DNA of 64,000 nt, from the NCBI RefSeq assembly GCF_000335475.2, contig NZ_ANAH02000020.1:62001-126000 (forward strand), given 5' to 3'. Under the pieces are notes generated by a model. That model saw only the letters and a list, made by a program, of their open reading frames with translations. It had not been told where the DNA came from and ran no database searches. Positions 18,072-26,424 of the stretch are shown here, one piece after another. Position 1 is the stretch's first letter; each line of letters begins with the position of its first letter. Position numbers and translations under genes: made by a program. This DNA comes from Cystobacter fuscus DSM 2262. Lineage in GTDB: Bacteria; Myxococcota; Myxococcia; Myxococcales; Myxococcaceae.

Positions 18072-19256
18072 ATGCCCCGCTCCTCGCTTCCCACGGTGCG
18101 CGTGAGCCTCAAGGGGGCCAAGACGCTGCGCCGGGGCTCGCCCTGGGTGTACCGCACCGAGCTGGTGGAGCTGCCCGACACGCAGGACAAGGGCGCGGTG
18201 GTGTCCGTGGTGGACCCGCAGGGCAACCCCGTGGGCCAGGCCTTCTACGCCCAGCACTCGCCGCTCGCGCTGCGGCTGCTCACGCGCAAGGGCCCCGCCG
18301 AGGAGAAGGTGGACGAGGCCTTCTTTCGCCACCGCCTGGAGCTGGCGCTCGCGCGGCGCGCGCCGCTCAAGGGCCGCGACGGCCTGCGCCTGGTGCACGG
18401 CGAGGCGGACCTGTTGCCCGGGCTCTTCGTGGACCGCTATGGCGCGGGCCTGTCGTTGCAGACGCTCTCCGAGGGCATGGACGCGCGCAAGGAGTGGGTG
18501 GCGCGCACCCTGGCCGAGCTCACCGGGGCGACGCACGTGGTGTGCCGCGACGACGCTTCCGGCCGGGACTTCGAGGGCCTGCCGCGCGAGTCGCGGCTGC
18601 TGCACGGGGAGGGCGAGGCGCGCTTCAGCTACCACGAGGGGGAGAACCTCTTCGAGGTGAACCTGCTCGGGGACATGAAGACGGGGGCCTTCCTGGATCA
18701 GGTGGACAACCACCTGCGCGCGGGCCAGCTCGCGCGGGGCGCGGCGTTGGACCTCTTCAGCTACCACGGCGGGTTCGCGCTGGCGCTCAGCCGCTCGTGT
18801 GACTCGGTGGTGGCGGTGGAGCAGGACGCGGGGGCCGCCGCGCGTGCCCGGGAGAACGCCGCGCGCAACGGGCGCACCAACGTCACGGTGGAGAACGCCA
18901 ACGCCTTCGACGTGCTGCGCCGCTACTCGGAATCCAGCCAGCGCTTCGACACGGTGGTGGTGGATCCGCCGGGGCTCGCCAAGCGGCGCGAGGGCCTGGC
19001 CACCGCGCTGCGCGCCTACCACGAGCTCAACCTGCGCGCCCTCAAGTGCCTGCGCCCCGAGGGGCTGCTCGTCACCTGCTCGTGCTCGGGCAAGCTCGGG
19101 CGCGAGGACTTCGAGGAGATGGTGCTCTCGGCCGCCTCGGATGCGAAGCGGCCGGTGCAGATCCTCGAGCGCCGGGGCGCGGGGTTGGATCACCCGGTGC
19201 TCGGGGGCCTCACGGAGACCGAGTACCTCAAGGTGCTCATCCTCCGCGTGCTGTGA
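18072..19256 (+). CDS. Class I SAM-dependent rRNA methyltransferase, RlmI-like
   Basis: The 394-residue protein has an N-terminal PUA-like domain (VRVSLKGAKTLRRGSPWVYRTEL), an EEHEE-like middle domain and a Rossmann methyltransferase domain: GAFLDQVDNHLRAG, ALDLFSYHGGFALALSR, VVAVEQDAGAAARARENA and the catalytic VVVDPPGLAKRREG. The last Cys-containing motif, VTCSCSGKLGREDFEEM, is typical of RlmI/YccW m5C methyltransferases acting on 23S rRNA. I chose the ATG at 18072; a GTG at 18060 overlaps the stop of the upstream gene (GTGA) and is also possible. Confidence 0.85.
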   Translation: MPRSSLPTVRVSLKGAKTLRRGSPWVYRTELVELPDTQDKGAVVSVVDPQGNPVGQAFYAQHSPLALRLLTRKGPAEEKVDEAFFRHRLELALARRAPLKGRDGLRLVHGEADLLPGLFVDRYGAGLSLQTLSEGMDARKEWVARTLAELTGATHVVCRDDASGRDFEGLPRESRLLHGEGEARFSYHEGENLFEVNLLGDMKTGAFLDQVDNHLRAGQLARGAALDLFSYHGGFALALSRSCDSVVAVEQDAGAAARARENAARNGRTNVTVENANAFDVLRRYSESSQRFDTVVVDPPGLAKRREGLATALRAYHELNLRALKCLRPEGLLVTCSCSGKLGREDFEEMVLSAASDAKRPVQILERRGAGLDHPVLGGLTETEYLKVLILRVL

Positions 19257-19263
19257 GCACCCG

Positions 19264-19755
19264 CTACAGGCCCATTTCCGCGCGCAGGCGCTTCACCTGC
19301 TTGAAGTACTCGGCGCGCGGGAACGGGACGTTGAGGATGTGGAAGTCCTTCTTGGACAGGCCCACGCAGCCGAAGCAGTAGTTGCAGTCGGACAGGTTGC
19401 GGCAGAGCACCAGGTAGGCGCTGTTGGTGCAGTTCTCGCTCTGCAGGCAGTAGGCGCAGTGGTGGCACTGCTTGCAGTCCACGCTGTGCGAGCAGTTGTG
19501 GCACAGCTCGCACCGGGTGCAGTGCGTGCACTGGTAGCAGCTGTCGCAGTCGCGGCAGAACATGCAGTTGGCGCACCGCTCGCAGCCCTCGCAGGCATAG
19601 GAGCCCGGGTTGCCCGGGTCCGCCGCCATCTGTCGGGTGAGCTGCTGGAAATGATCCAGGAACTCGCGCTTGCCCAGCGCGGCCACCGTCTCACGTGCCC
19701 GGGACTCCGCGAGCACGTCTGGCACGCCTCCCCGCGACCCATTGTCCTTCACCAC
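19264..19755 (-). CDS. Cysteine-rich repeat protein
   Basis: The 163-residue protein has about two dozen cysteines packed between residues 53 and 130, mostly as CxxC or CxxxxC pairs at near-regular spacing (CEGCERCANCMFCRDC, then CYQCTHCTRCELCHNC). There is no signal peptide, so the cysteines more likely bind Zn or Fe-S than form disulphides. Flanking parts are ordinary helical sequence (FLDHFQQLTRQMAADP and YFKQVKRLRAEMGL). The GTG at 19755 overlaps the end of the upstream lipoprotein gene by 7 bases, so both are probably co-translated. Similar proteins occur in other myxobacteria, but I know no function. Confidence 0.72.
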   Translation of the reverse strand: MVKDNGSRGGVPDVLAESRARETVAALGKREFLDHFQQLTRQMAADPGNPGSYACEGCERCANCMFCRDCDSCYQCTHCTRCELCHNCSHSVDCKQCHHCAYCLQSENCTNSAYLVLCRNLSDCNYCFGCVGLSKKDFHILNVPFPRAEYFKQVKRLRAEMGL

Positions 19756-20369
19756 GGATGCTCCTTTCCTCGCGCGTCCTCGCCACCGGGGGAGGGGTCC
19801 AACCGGGCGAGCCCCCGGAGGTCGATGTCACGCGCCACCCGGCGCACCTCCACGGTGCCCGGAAAACCCCGACTGCTCACCGCCACCACATAGCGGTTGC
19901 CCACCAGCAGGCTCGCCTCGGCCAGGGTGCTCGCCGCGTCGTAGCGTACGAAGCCCACCGCCTCCTTGTCCTTCCAGAAGATGGGGGCGGTGGGATCATT
20001 CTGCTCCCGATCCCTGGCCTCCTCGGCCGCGGCGAGGATGGCCTGCCCCAGCTTGTCCCCCAGCGAGGTGTCCACGATGCGCACCTTCACCTCGCGCTCC
20101 TCTCCGCGCGAGTAGCTGCGCTCGGCCTCGCTGACGGACACGTCGCCGTAGCGCCCCGTGGAGCCCGCGTCCCGGGCGCGGGGCAGTCCCTCCAGCGTCT
20201 CGGGCAGGAAGCGCTGCAGGGCCTCGAAGTGGACGCAGGGAAAGGAGGCCGGAGTGTCCGCGGCCTGTCCGTCCGCGACTCCGGGTGTCGGTTTTCCACC
20301 GTTGGTGCAGGCGGTGCCCGACACGATCGCGAGCAGCAGCAGGGGGCGGAGGAGAGAATAGTCGCGCAC
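19749..20369 (-). CDS. Lipoprotein, hypothetical
   Basis: The 206-residue protein has a signal VRDYSLLRPLLLLAIVSGTAC (lipobox SGTAC in part), then a linker and a domain with CVHFEALQRFLPETLEG, RYGDVSVSEAERSY, REVKVRIVDTSLGDKLGQA, a segment VGFVRYDAASTLAEASLLV and YVVAVSSRGFPGTVEVRRV. The alternating strands and helices look like a small alpha/beta domain. GTG at 20369 is chosen because it gives a proper lipoprotein start; it lies 34 bases from the divergent helicase gene. It is translationally linked to the Cys-rich gene. No family recognised. Confidence 0.68.
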   Translation of the reverse strand: MRDYSLLRPLLLLAIVSGTACTNGGKPTPGVADGQAADTPASFPCVHFEALQRFLPETLEGLPRARDAGSTGRYGDVSVSEAERSYSRGEEREVKVRIVDTSLGDKLGQAILAAAEEARDREQNDPTAPIFWKDKEAVGFVRYDAASTLAEASLLVGNRYVVAVSSRGFPGTVEVRRVARDIDLRGLARLDPSPGGEDARGKEHPW

Positions 20370-20403
20370 GGGAGAATCAAAGGGTATCCCCGTTCCGCGC
20401 GCA

Positions 20404-22524
20404 ATGGACCTCTCGAAGCTCAATGCCCCGCAGCGTGAAGCCGTGGTCACCACCGAGGGCCCCCTCCTGGTGCTCGCCGGAGCGGGTAGCGGGAAGACCC
20501 GCGTCATCACCCACCGCATCGTCCACCTGCTCGACAAGCGGCCCAACGGGCTGCTCGCCCGCAACATCCTCGCGGTGACCTTCACCAACAAGGCCGCCAC
20601 GGAGATGAAGGAGCGTCTGGTCCACATGGCCGGGCCCCGGGCGCAGAACGTGCTCGTCTGCACCTTCCATGCCTTTGGCGCGGAGATGTTGCGCGAGGAC
20701 ATCCACCGGCTGGGCTGGCCCAAGAAGTTCTCCATCGCGGACCAGGGAGACCAGGCGGCCATCATCAAGCGCGCCATGCGCGAGCGGCGCATCGATGATC
20801 GCACGTTCGACGCGCGCAAGGTGCTGGGCCTCATCTCCAAGGCGAAGAACGCGGGCAAGGTGCCCGAGCCCCTGGGGGAGGGCCTGGGCGACGACTACGA
20901 TCTCATCGCCCACATGGTCTACGAGGCGTACCAGCTCGGGCTCAAGGCCCAGGGCTCGGTGGACTTCGATGACTTGCTCATCCTGCCCTCGCGCCTGCTG
21001 CGCGAGCACGAGGATTTGCGCAAGAAGTACACCGAGCGCTTCCGCTACATCCTGGTGGACGAGTTCCAGGACACCAACCAGGCGCAGTTGGATCTGCTCA
21101 AGCTGCTGGTGAGCGGAGAGACGCGCAACGTGTGCGCGGTGGGCGACGACGACCAGTGCATCTACAGCTGGCGCGGCGCCGAGGTGCGCAACATCCTGAG
21201 CTTCGACAAGTACTTCCCGGGCGGCAAGGAAGTGCGGCTCGAGCAGAACTACCGCTCCACGCAGGTGGTGCTGGACGCGGCCAACGCCGTCATCGCGCAG
21301 AACCCCGAGCGCAAGGCCAAGCAGATGTGGAGCGAGCGCAAGGGCGGCGCGCGCATCCAGGTGGTGTCGGCGCCCACGGAGGAGGACGAGGCGCGCTACG
21401 TGGCGCAGGAGATCTCCAAGCTCGTGGCCGGGGGCATTCCCCCGGACGAGATCGCCGTGCTCTACCGGGTCAACGGCCAGTCGCGGCCCGTCGAGGAGAT
21501 GCTGCGCGAGAAGGGCCTGCGCTACGAGGTGCTCTCGGGCAGCGAGTTCTTCGATCGGCGCGAGGTGAAGGACGTCGTCGCCTACTTCAAGCTCATCGCC
21601 AACCCGCGCGACGAGACGTCGCTCTTGCGCATCATCAACGTGCCGGCGCGGGGCATTGGCGACGTCACCATGGAGCGGTTGGTGGCGCACGCGCGGCGCG
21701 ACAGCGTGACGCTCTGGGGCGCCATGCAGCGCGCGGAGAGCTACGAGGACCTGCCCGCGGGCGCGGGGGCCAAGGTCACCGAGTTCATCAAGCTCGTCGA
21801 GCGCTACCGCGAGAGCTACGAGCACGGCAAGCTCGCCCAGGTGTCGCGCCAGCTCCTGGAGGAGATTGGCTACCGCGACGACGCCAAGTCGCTGACGACC
21901 TCGCAGGCGGCGGCGGAGCGCAAGCTGCAGTCCATCGACTTCGTCCTCAACTCGCTCGAGTCCTTCGAGAAGCGCGAGGGCCCCAAGGCGAGCCTCCTCA
22001 CCTACCTCAACCGGCTGAGCCTCGACACCCGCCAGGAAGAGGAGGAGGTGCCCGGCGCCAACAAGGCCGTCACCCTGATGACCCTCCATGCGTCCAAGGG
22101 CCTGGAGTACCGGGTGGTCTTCTTCATCGGCATGGAGGAGGAGCTCATGCCCCACAAGGGCATGCAGGGCGAGGCCCAGAACCTGGAGGAGGAGCGCCGA
22201 CTCTGCTACGTGGGCATCACCCGGGCCAAGGAGATGCTCTACCTCACGCGCTCCGCCATGCGCGTCAAGCGCGGCAAGGAGGTGCCCCGCACCCCCTCGC
22301 GCTTCCTGCAGGACATCCCCGAGTCCCTCGTGGAGGTGGTGGACCTTGACGCACCGCGCAAGGGTCCGCCCACCACCGAGGAGAAGAACTTCTTCGCCAA
22401 CCTCAAGGAGCGCTTCAAGGCACCTGGGGCGGGCGGGGGAGGGGCCCCTCGGCCGGCGTCTTCGGCGGGGGGCGCGCCGGGAGCGAGCGGCCCGGCTTCG
22501 GGAACGGCGCGCGTGGTGCGCTGA
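20404..22524 (+). CDS. UvrD/PcrA/Rep-type SF1A DNA helicase
   Basis: The 706-residue helicase has all superfamily 1A motifs in order: LNAPQREAVV (Q motif), GAGSGKT near 27, AVTFTNKAATEM, VDEFQDTN near 222, DDQCIYSWRGAE, LEQNYRST, VTLMTLHASKGLEYRVV near 560 and YVGITRAKE near 605. It should unwind DNA 3' to 5' with ATP in repair and replication restart. The C-terminal 60 residues are Gly/Ala/Pro-rich, as in PcrA-type proteins. Length is normal. It cannot be assigned to UvrD, PcrA or Rep without comparison. Confidence 0.92.
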   Translation: MDLSKLNAPQREAVVTTEGPLLVLAGAGSGKTRVITHRIVHLLDKRPNGLLARNILAVTFTNKAATEMKERLVHMAGPRAQNVLVCTFHAFGAEMLREDIHRLGWPKKFSIADQGDQAAIIKRAMRERRIDDRTFDARKVLGLISKAKNAGKVPEPLGEGLGDDYDLIAHMVYEAYQLGLKAQGSVDFDDLLILPSRLLREHEDLRKKYTERFRYILVDEFQDTNQAQLDLLKLLVSGETRNVCAVGDDDQCIYSWRGAEVRNILSFDKYFPGGKEVRLEQNYRSTQVVLDAANAVIAQNPERKAKQMWSERKGGARIQVVSAPTEEDEARYVAQEISKLVAGGIPPDEIAVLYRVNGQSRPVEEMLREKGLRYEVLSGSEFFDRREVKDVVAYFKLIANPRDETSLLRIINVPARGIGDVTMERLVAHARRDSVTLWGAMQRAESYEDLPAGAGAKVTEFIKLVERYRESYEHGKLAQVSRQLLEEIGYRDDAKSLTTSQAAAERKLQSIDFVLNSLESFEKREGPKASLLTYLNRLSLDTRQEEEEVPGANKAVTLMTLHASKGLEYRVVFFIGMEEELMPHKGMQGEAQNLEEERRLCYVGITRAKEMLYLTRSAMRVKRGKEVPRTPSRFLQDIPESLVEVVDLDAPRKGPPTTEEKNFFANLKERFKAPGAGGGGAPRPASSAGGAPGASGPASGTARVVR

Positions 22525-22538
22525 AGCGCAGTGCGACC

Positions 22539-22567
22539 TTGACTTGCCCCCCGCCCCCCTCTAAGAC
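22539..22567 (+). promoter_or_regulatory. Sigma-70-type promoter of rplM-rpsI
   Basis: TTGACT (22539-22544), a 17-base C-rich spacer and TAAGAC (22562-22567) form a plausible housekeeping promoter about 100 bases before rplM. A small hairpin GGCGCC-CAAGA-GGCGCC (22629-22645) lies in the leader; its role is unknown. Confidence 0.6.
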
Positions 22568-22669
22568 GGTCGGCCTTTCCGGGCCCCCCTGGAAGTACTC
22601 AGGGTCGACCCGCGGTTGCTTAGGCTCAGGCGCCCAAGAGGCGCCCACCCAAGTTTTGGAGTGCAAACA

Positions 22670-23116
22670 ATGTCGCAGAGGACCTACAGCGCGAAGCCGG
22701 CGGACATCAAGCGCCAGTGGCACGTCATCGACGTGAACGACAAGGTGCTTGGCCGCGCGGCCAGCCAGATCGCTACCCTTCTCAAGGGCAAGCACAAGGC
22801 GATGTACACCCCGTCGATCGACACGGGTGACCATGTCATCGTGATCAACGCCGAGAAGGTGAAGGTCACGGGCACGAAGGAGCAGGACAAGATGTACTAC
22901 CGGCACCCGCGTGCCGGTTTCCCCGGTGCCCTCAAGAGCACCAACCTCGCCAAGCTGCGCGCGCGCCACCCCGAGGACGTCATCATCAACGCCGTGCGCC
23001 GCATGCTGCCGCGCAACGCGCTGGGCCGTCAGATGATGACCAAGCTCAAGGTCTACGCCGGCACCACCCACCCGCACGCCGCCCAGCAGCCGGTCGCGCG
23101 CGAGGTCGAGGCGTAA
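22670..23116 (+). CDS. rplM: 50S ribosomal protein L13
   Basis: The 148-residue protein matches L13: WHVIDVNDKVLGRAASQIATLL at the start, then YTPSIDTGDHVIVINAEKVKVTG, RMLPRNALGRQM and LKVYAGTTHPHAAQQP. It is assembled into the large subunit early. The gene forms the universal rplM-rpsI operon with a 47-base gap. ATG at 22670 starts MSQRTYSAKP, a usual start for deltaproteobacterial L13. Confidence 0.97.
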   Translation: MSQRTYSAKPADIKRQWHVIDVNDKVLGRAASQIATLLKGKHKAMYTPSIDTGDHVIVINAEKVKVTGTKEQDKMYYRHPRAGFPGALKSTNLAKLRARHPEDVIINAVRRMLPRNALGRQMMTKLKVYAGTTHPHAAQQPVAREVEA

Positions 23117-23163
23117 GAGCTCCTTCCTTCCACACTTTTCCGCACCTTTAGAGAAGAGACGAC

Positions 23164-23565
23164 ATGGCTACCGCCACTGAGAAGGGTTTTTACGGTACGG
23201 GCCGCCGCAAGGAGGCCACCGCGCGCGTGTGGATCCGCCCGGGCACCGGCGTTGTGACTGTCAACGGCCGCGACATCAACGTGTACTTCGGCCGCGAGAC
23301 CTCCAAGATGGTGCTCAACCAGCCCCTGGATGTGCTCGAGCAGAAGGGCAAGATCGACATCGAGGTGAACGTGCGCGGCGGAGGTCTGAGTGGTCAGGCC
23401 GGCGCCATCCGTCACGGCCTCGCCCGCGCGCTGTGCAACTACAACCCGGACTTCCGTCCGCCGCTCAAGAAGGCCGGCTTCCTCACGCGTGATGCCCGCG
23501 CGGTCGAGCGCAAGAAGTACGGTCAGCCGGGCGCGCGTCGCCGGTTCCAGTTCTCCAAGCGCTAA
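23164..23565 (+). CDS. rpsI: 30S ribosomal protein S9
   Basis: The 133-residue S9 starts with a short tail and then [19 protein letters not shown], continues with [19 protein letters not shown] and ends in the invariant basic tail [14 protein letters not shown], whose final Lys-Arg contacts P-site tRNA. It is preceded by AGAGAAGAG as ribosome site and is the second gene of the rplM operon. Confidence 0.98.
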   Translation: MATATEKGFYGTGRRKEATARVWIRPGTGVVTVNGRDINVYFGRETSKMVLNQPLDVLEQKGKIDIEVNVRGGGLSGQAGAIRHGLARALCNYNPDFRPPLKKAGFLTRDARAVERKKYGQPGARRRFQFSKR

Positions 23566-23590
23566 GCCCTCGGGTTTCGCTGGAGTCCCC

Positions 23591-23630
23591 ACGGCGGAGG
23601 TCCTCCTCGGAGGCCTCCGCCGTTGTCTTT
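23591..23630 (+). terminator. Rho-independent terminator of rplM-rpsI
   Basis: ACGGCGGAGG (23591-23600) pairs with CCTCCGCCGT (23614-23623), followed by TTGTCTTT. It lies 26 bases after the rpsI stop. Confidence 0.8.
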
Positions 23631-23713
23631 GCGGGCCCGTCCGGCCGAGCAGTCGAGCCAGCGGGGCGGGGCTCCTCAAGGACGTGGGCGAGCGTGTAGC
23701 ATCGGCCACATCC

Positions 23714-25096
23714 ATGGAACTCAACGAAATCCTCCAGATTGCGCTCCGCGGCGGTGCCTCCGACATCCACCTCAAGGCGGGCCTGCCGCCCATGTTCCGT
23801 GTCGACGGCTCGTTGATGCCCCTCAAGGACGGCAAGCGCCTGCCGCCCGAGGAGGTCGCGCGCATGGCCTTCGGCATCATGAACGAGTTCCAGAAGGAGA
23901 AGTTCAAGCAGAGCAACGAGGTGGACCTGGCGTACGGAGTTCCGGGCCTCGGGCGCTTCCGCGTGAACGTCTTCCAGCAGCGCGGCACCGTGGGCGCCGT
24001 GTTGCGCGTCATCCCCTTCAAGGTGATGACCATCAAGGATCTGCTCCTGCCGCCCATCCTGGAGAAGATCTGCCTGGAGGAGCGCGGGCTGATTCTCGTC
24101 ACCGGCACCACGGGCTCGGGCAAGAGCACCACGCTCGCGGGGATGATCGATCACATCAACGCGACCGAGACGAACCACATCATGACGATCGAGGATCCGA
24201 TCGAGTTCCTCATCCGCGACAAGCGCTCCATCGTGAACCAGCGCGAGGTGGGCGTGGACACCATGTCCTTCGCCCAGGCGCTCAAGAGCGCGCTGCGCCA
24301 GGATCCGGACGTCATCCTCGTGGGCGAGATGCGTGACCACGAGACGATTGAAACGGCGCTCTCGGCGGCGGAGACGGGCCACCTGGTGATGTCCACGCTG
24401 CACACGCTGGACGCCACGGAGACCATCAACCGCATCGTGTCGGCCTTCCCGCCCTACCAGCAGAAGCAGGTGCGCATCCAGCTCGCGAGCGTGCTCAAGG
24501 CGGTGGTGAGCCAGCGTCTGGTGCCACGCGCGGACGGCAAGGGCCGCGTGGCCGCGGTGGAGGTGCTGCGCTGCACCGCGCGCGTGAAGGAGATGATCGA
24601 GGACAAGGACCGCACCAAGGAGATCTCCGACGCCATCTCCCAGGGCACGGACAGCTACGGGATGCAGACCTTCGATCAGTCGCTCATGTCGCTGGTGAAG
24701 CAGGGGCTCGTCACCTACGAGGAGGCCCACCGCCAGGCGACCAACCCGGATGACTTCGCGCTGCGCTTCTCCGGCATCAGCGCCACCTCGGACTCGAAGT
24801 GGGACAACTTCGAGGGCGGCGGCGCGCGTGCGGTGCCGGGCACGGCGGGCTTCGGCCAGAACACCCAACCGGCTCCGGCTCCGGCCGCCACGCCATCCCG
24901 GGCCACGCCCGCCTCGCGCGCGGGAGTTCCCGCCGTCCAGGGCACCCCGCAGCGCGCGTCGGCTCCCTCCGCGGCCTCCCGGACGTCGATTCCCACCGTC
25001 CAGGGCACGCCCGCCCGGCCCGCTCCGGCGCCCGCGCCCGCGCCCGCTCCCGCGGCCCCGGCGGCGGACGACGACTTCCAGATCGAGCGCTTCTGA
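23714..25096 (+). CDS. pilT: Type IV pilus retraction ATPase PilT paralogue with long Pro/Ala tail
   Basis: The 460-residue protein matches PilT over its first 360 residues: MELNEILQIALRGGASDIHL, Walker A GTTGSGKST near 133, Asp box TIEDPIEF, Walker B ILVGEMRDHETI, the His box HLVMSTLHTLDA and a segment close to AIRNLIRE in position. It powers pilus retraction in twitching (S) motility. The C-terminal 90 residues are Ala/Pro-rich, with the unit VQGTPxR occurring twice (PAVQGTPQR, PTVQGTPAR), and end with DDDFQIERF. Such a tail is not part of standard PilT (about 345-375 residues), so this may be one of the myxobacterial paralogues. ATG at 23714. Confidence 0.88.
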   Translation: MELNEILQIALRGGASDIHLKAGLPPMFRVDGSLMPLKDGKRLPPEEVARMAFGIMNEFQKEKFKQSNEVDLAYGVPGLGRFRVNVFQQRGTVGAVLRVIPFKVMTIKDLLLPPILEKICLEERGLILVTGTTGSGKSTTLAGMIDHINATETNHIMTIEDPIEFLIRDKRSIVNQREVGVDTMSFAQALKSALRQDPDVILVGEMRDHETIETALSAAETGHLVMSTLHTLDATETINRIVSAFPPYQQKQVRIQLASVLKAVVSQRLVPRADGKGRVAAVEVLRCTARVKEMIEDKDRTKEISDAISQGTDSYGMQTFDQSLMSLVKQGLVTYEEAHRQATNPDDFALRFSGISATSDSKWDNFEGGGARAVPGTAGFGQNTQPAPAPAATPSRATPASRAGVPAVQGTPQRASAPSAASRTSIPTVQGTPARPAPAPAPAPAPAAPAADDDFQIERF

Positions 25097-25129
25097 CGCG
25101 CCGCCGGGGACGGGGGGCCGGCGTGTGCG

Positions 25130-25870
25130 TCAGGCCTCCTCGTCGCCGAGCTGGGCCCGGAGCCGGGACAGGCGCTGGGGGCCGACGAGCCCCTCGCGCG
25201 CGAGCACCTGCAGGAACTCCACGATGGCGCGCAGGCCCGCTTCCATCTCGGCCTCGGGCTTGCCCTCGATCTCCGCCTCGTAGAGCGCCTCGATGTGCTC
25301 GGGGTTGATGGGGGTGGGGCCCTCGTCCCACGCTCCGTTGATGAGCGCCCGGGCCATGCGCGCCCGGACGTCGCGCTCCGCCTCGTCACGCGCCGAGCGC
25401 TCGAAGCCGATGATGAGCGCATCCACCTGCTCCCGGGTGAGCGCGGCCAGGGCGGGCACCTCGCCGAGCGTCTCCTGGACGTAGGTGCTGTCGAACAGCT
25501 CCACCTCCTGCTCGTAGCCGAAGGCTTCCTCCATGAGGATGGAGGCGAGGAAGGCGTCCGTCTCGGTGTCGTTCGCGCCCTCGGCCTTGAGGGACTCGCG
25601 AGCCCGGGCGGTGGCGGCGGAGAGGGCGGGGTCCTCGGCGATGGCGCGCGTGGCGGCATAGGCGGCGAGGAAGACGACGGCGGCCTCGGCATCCGAGGAC
25701 AGGTGGCGCCGGCCCGAGGTGCCCAGCAGCGTGGCGCGTTGCTCGGGGTGGTCGGCGGCGGTCAGGGCGAACAGCCGCTCCTCGGGTCCGAGCGGGGCGC
25801 CGTCCTTCTCTTTCTGGAGCGTCTCGCGGGCGGCTTCGGGGCTGAGGTAGCGGGCGATGAGGGGGTGCAT
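25130..25870 (-). CDS. Hypothetical acidic helical protein
   Basis: The 246-residue protein is acidic and mostly helical, without signal peptide or membrane segments. It starts MHPLIARYLSPEAARETLQKEKDG, has EDPALSAATARARESLKAEG in the middle and ends LVGPQRLSRLRAQLGDEEA. No motif is recognised. ATG at 25870 is 34 bases from the divergent recX gene, so a shared control region is likely. Confidence 0.65.
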   Translation of the reverse strand: MHPLIARYLSPEAARETLQKEKDGAPLGPEERLFALTAADHPEQRATLLGTSGRRHLSSDAEAAVVFLAAYAATRAIAEDPALSAATARARESLKAEGANDTETDAFLASILMEEAFGYEQEVELFDSTYVQETLGEVPALAALTREQVDALIIGFERSARDEAERDVRARMARALINGAWDEGPTPINPEHIEALYEAEIEGKPEAEMEAGLRAIVEFLQVLAREGLVGPQRLSRLRAQLGDEEA

Positions 25871-25881
25871 GCCGCGCCTGT

Positions 25882-25893
25882 TAGCACATGCTA
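25882..25893. promoter_or_regulatory. Palindrome in the recX divergent promoter region
   Basis: TAGCA-CA-TGCTA is a perfect dyad exactly between the two divergent start codons. It could be an operator. It does not match the E. coli SOS box and only loosely the Bacillus-type one. Confidence 0.35.
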
Positions 25894-25904
25894 GAGAAGC
25901 ATCG

Positions 25905-26411
25905 ATGGACTCCGAGGACGCCACGGACGCGGAAGTCGGACGCGCGACGGACGCCTGCCTGCGGCTGCTCAAGGCGCGCGCGCGCAGTCGGCAGGAGCTG
26001 CTCGCGGCGCTCGAGCGCAAGGGGTACGCCGAGGCGGTGCGTGAGCGGGCGCTCGCCCGGGTGGAGGGCTGGGGTTATCTGAATGACGAGCGCTTCGCCC
26101 GGGACCAGGCCGAGCGGCTGCTGGGTGGGGGAAGGTACGGCCCCGAGGAAGTGCGGCGGCGGCTGGAGGCCCACGGCGTGAGCCCGGAGGCGGCGAGCAC
26201 GGCGGTGGCCACGGCCCGCGGAACGCTGGAGTTCGACGCGGAACACGCCGCGCGCCAGGTGCTGGAGAAGCGGGGGCTCGCGGGCCGGGAGCTGGATGCC
26301 CGGGAGAAGGCCCGGGCGGGCCGCCTCCTGTTCAGCCGGGGTTTCTCCGAGGACATCATCCAGCGGCTGCTCGGTGACGCGATGCTGGAACCTTCGGGGC
26401 CGGACGACTAG
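25905..26411 (+). CDS. recX: RecX family regulator of RecA
   Basis: The 168-residue helical protein has the RecX three-tandem-helix pattern: ACLRLLKARARSRQELLAALERKGY, WGYLNDERFARDQAERLL, and RLEAHGVSPEAASTAV, ending LLFSRGFSEDIIQRLLGD. RecX inhibits RecA filament extension. Here it is not next to recA. Length is normal. ATG at 25905 is the only start that keeps the N-terminus reasonable. Confidence 0.85.
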   Translation: MDSEDATDAEVGRATDACLRLLKARARSRQELLAALERKGYAEAVRERALARVEGWGYLNDERFARDQAERLLGGGRYGPEEVRRRLEAHGVSPEAASTAVATARGTLEFDAEHAARQVLEKRGLAGRELDAREKARAGRLLFSRGFSEDIIQRLLGDAMLEPSGPDD

Positions 26412-26424
26412 CTTGTCCCCCTCC

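Noticed and set aside
22629-22645. L13 autoregulatory leader
   Set aside because: Only a short GGCGCC hairpin is seen; no conserved leader structure could be recognised by eye.
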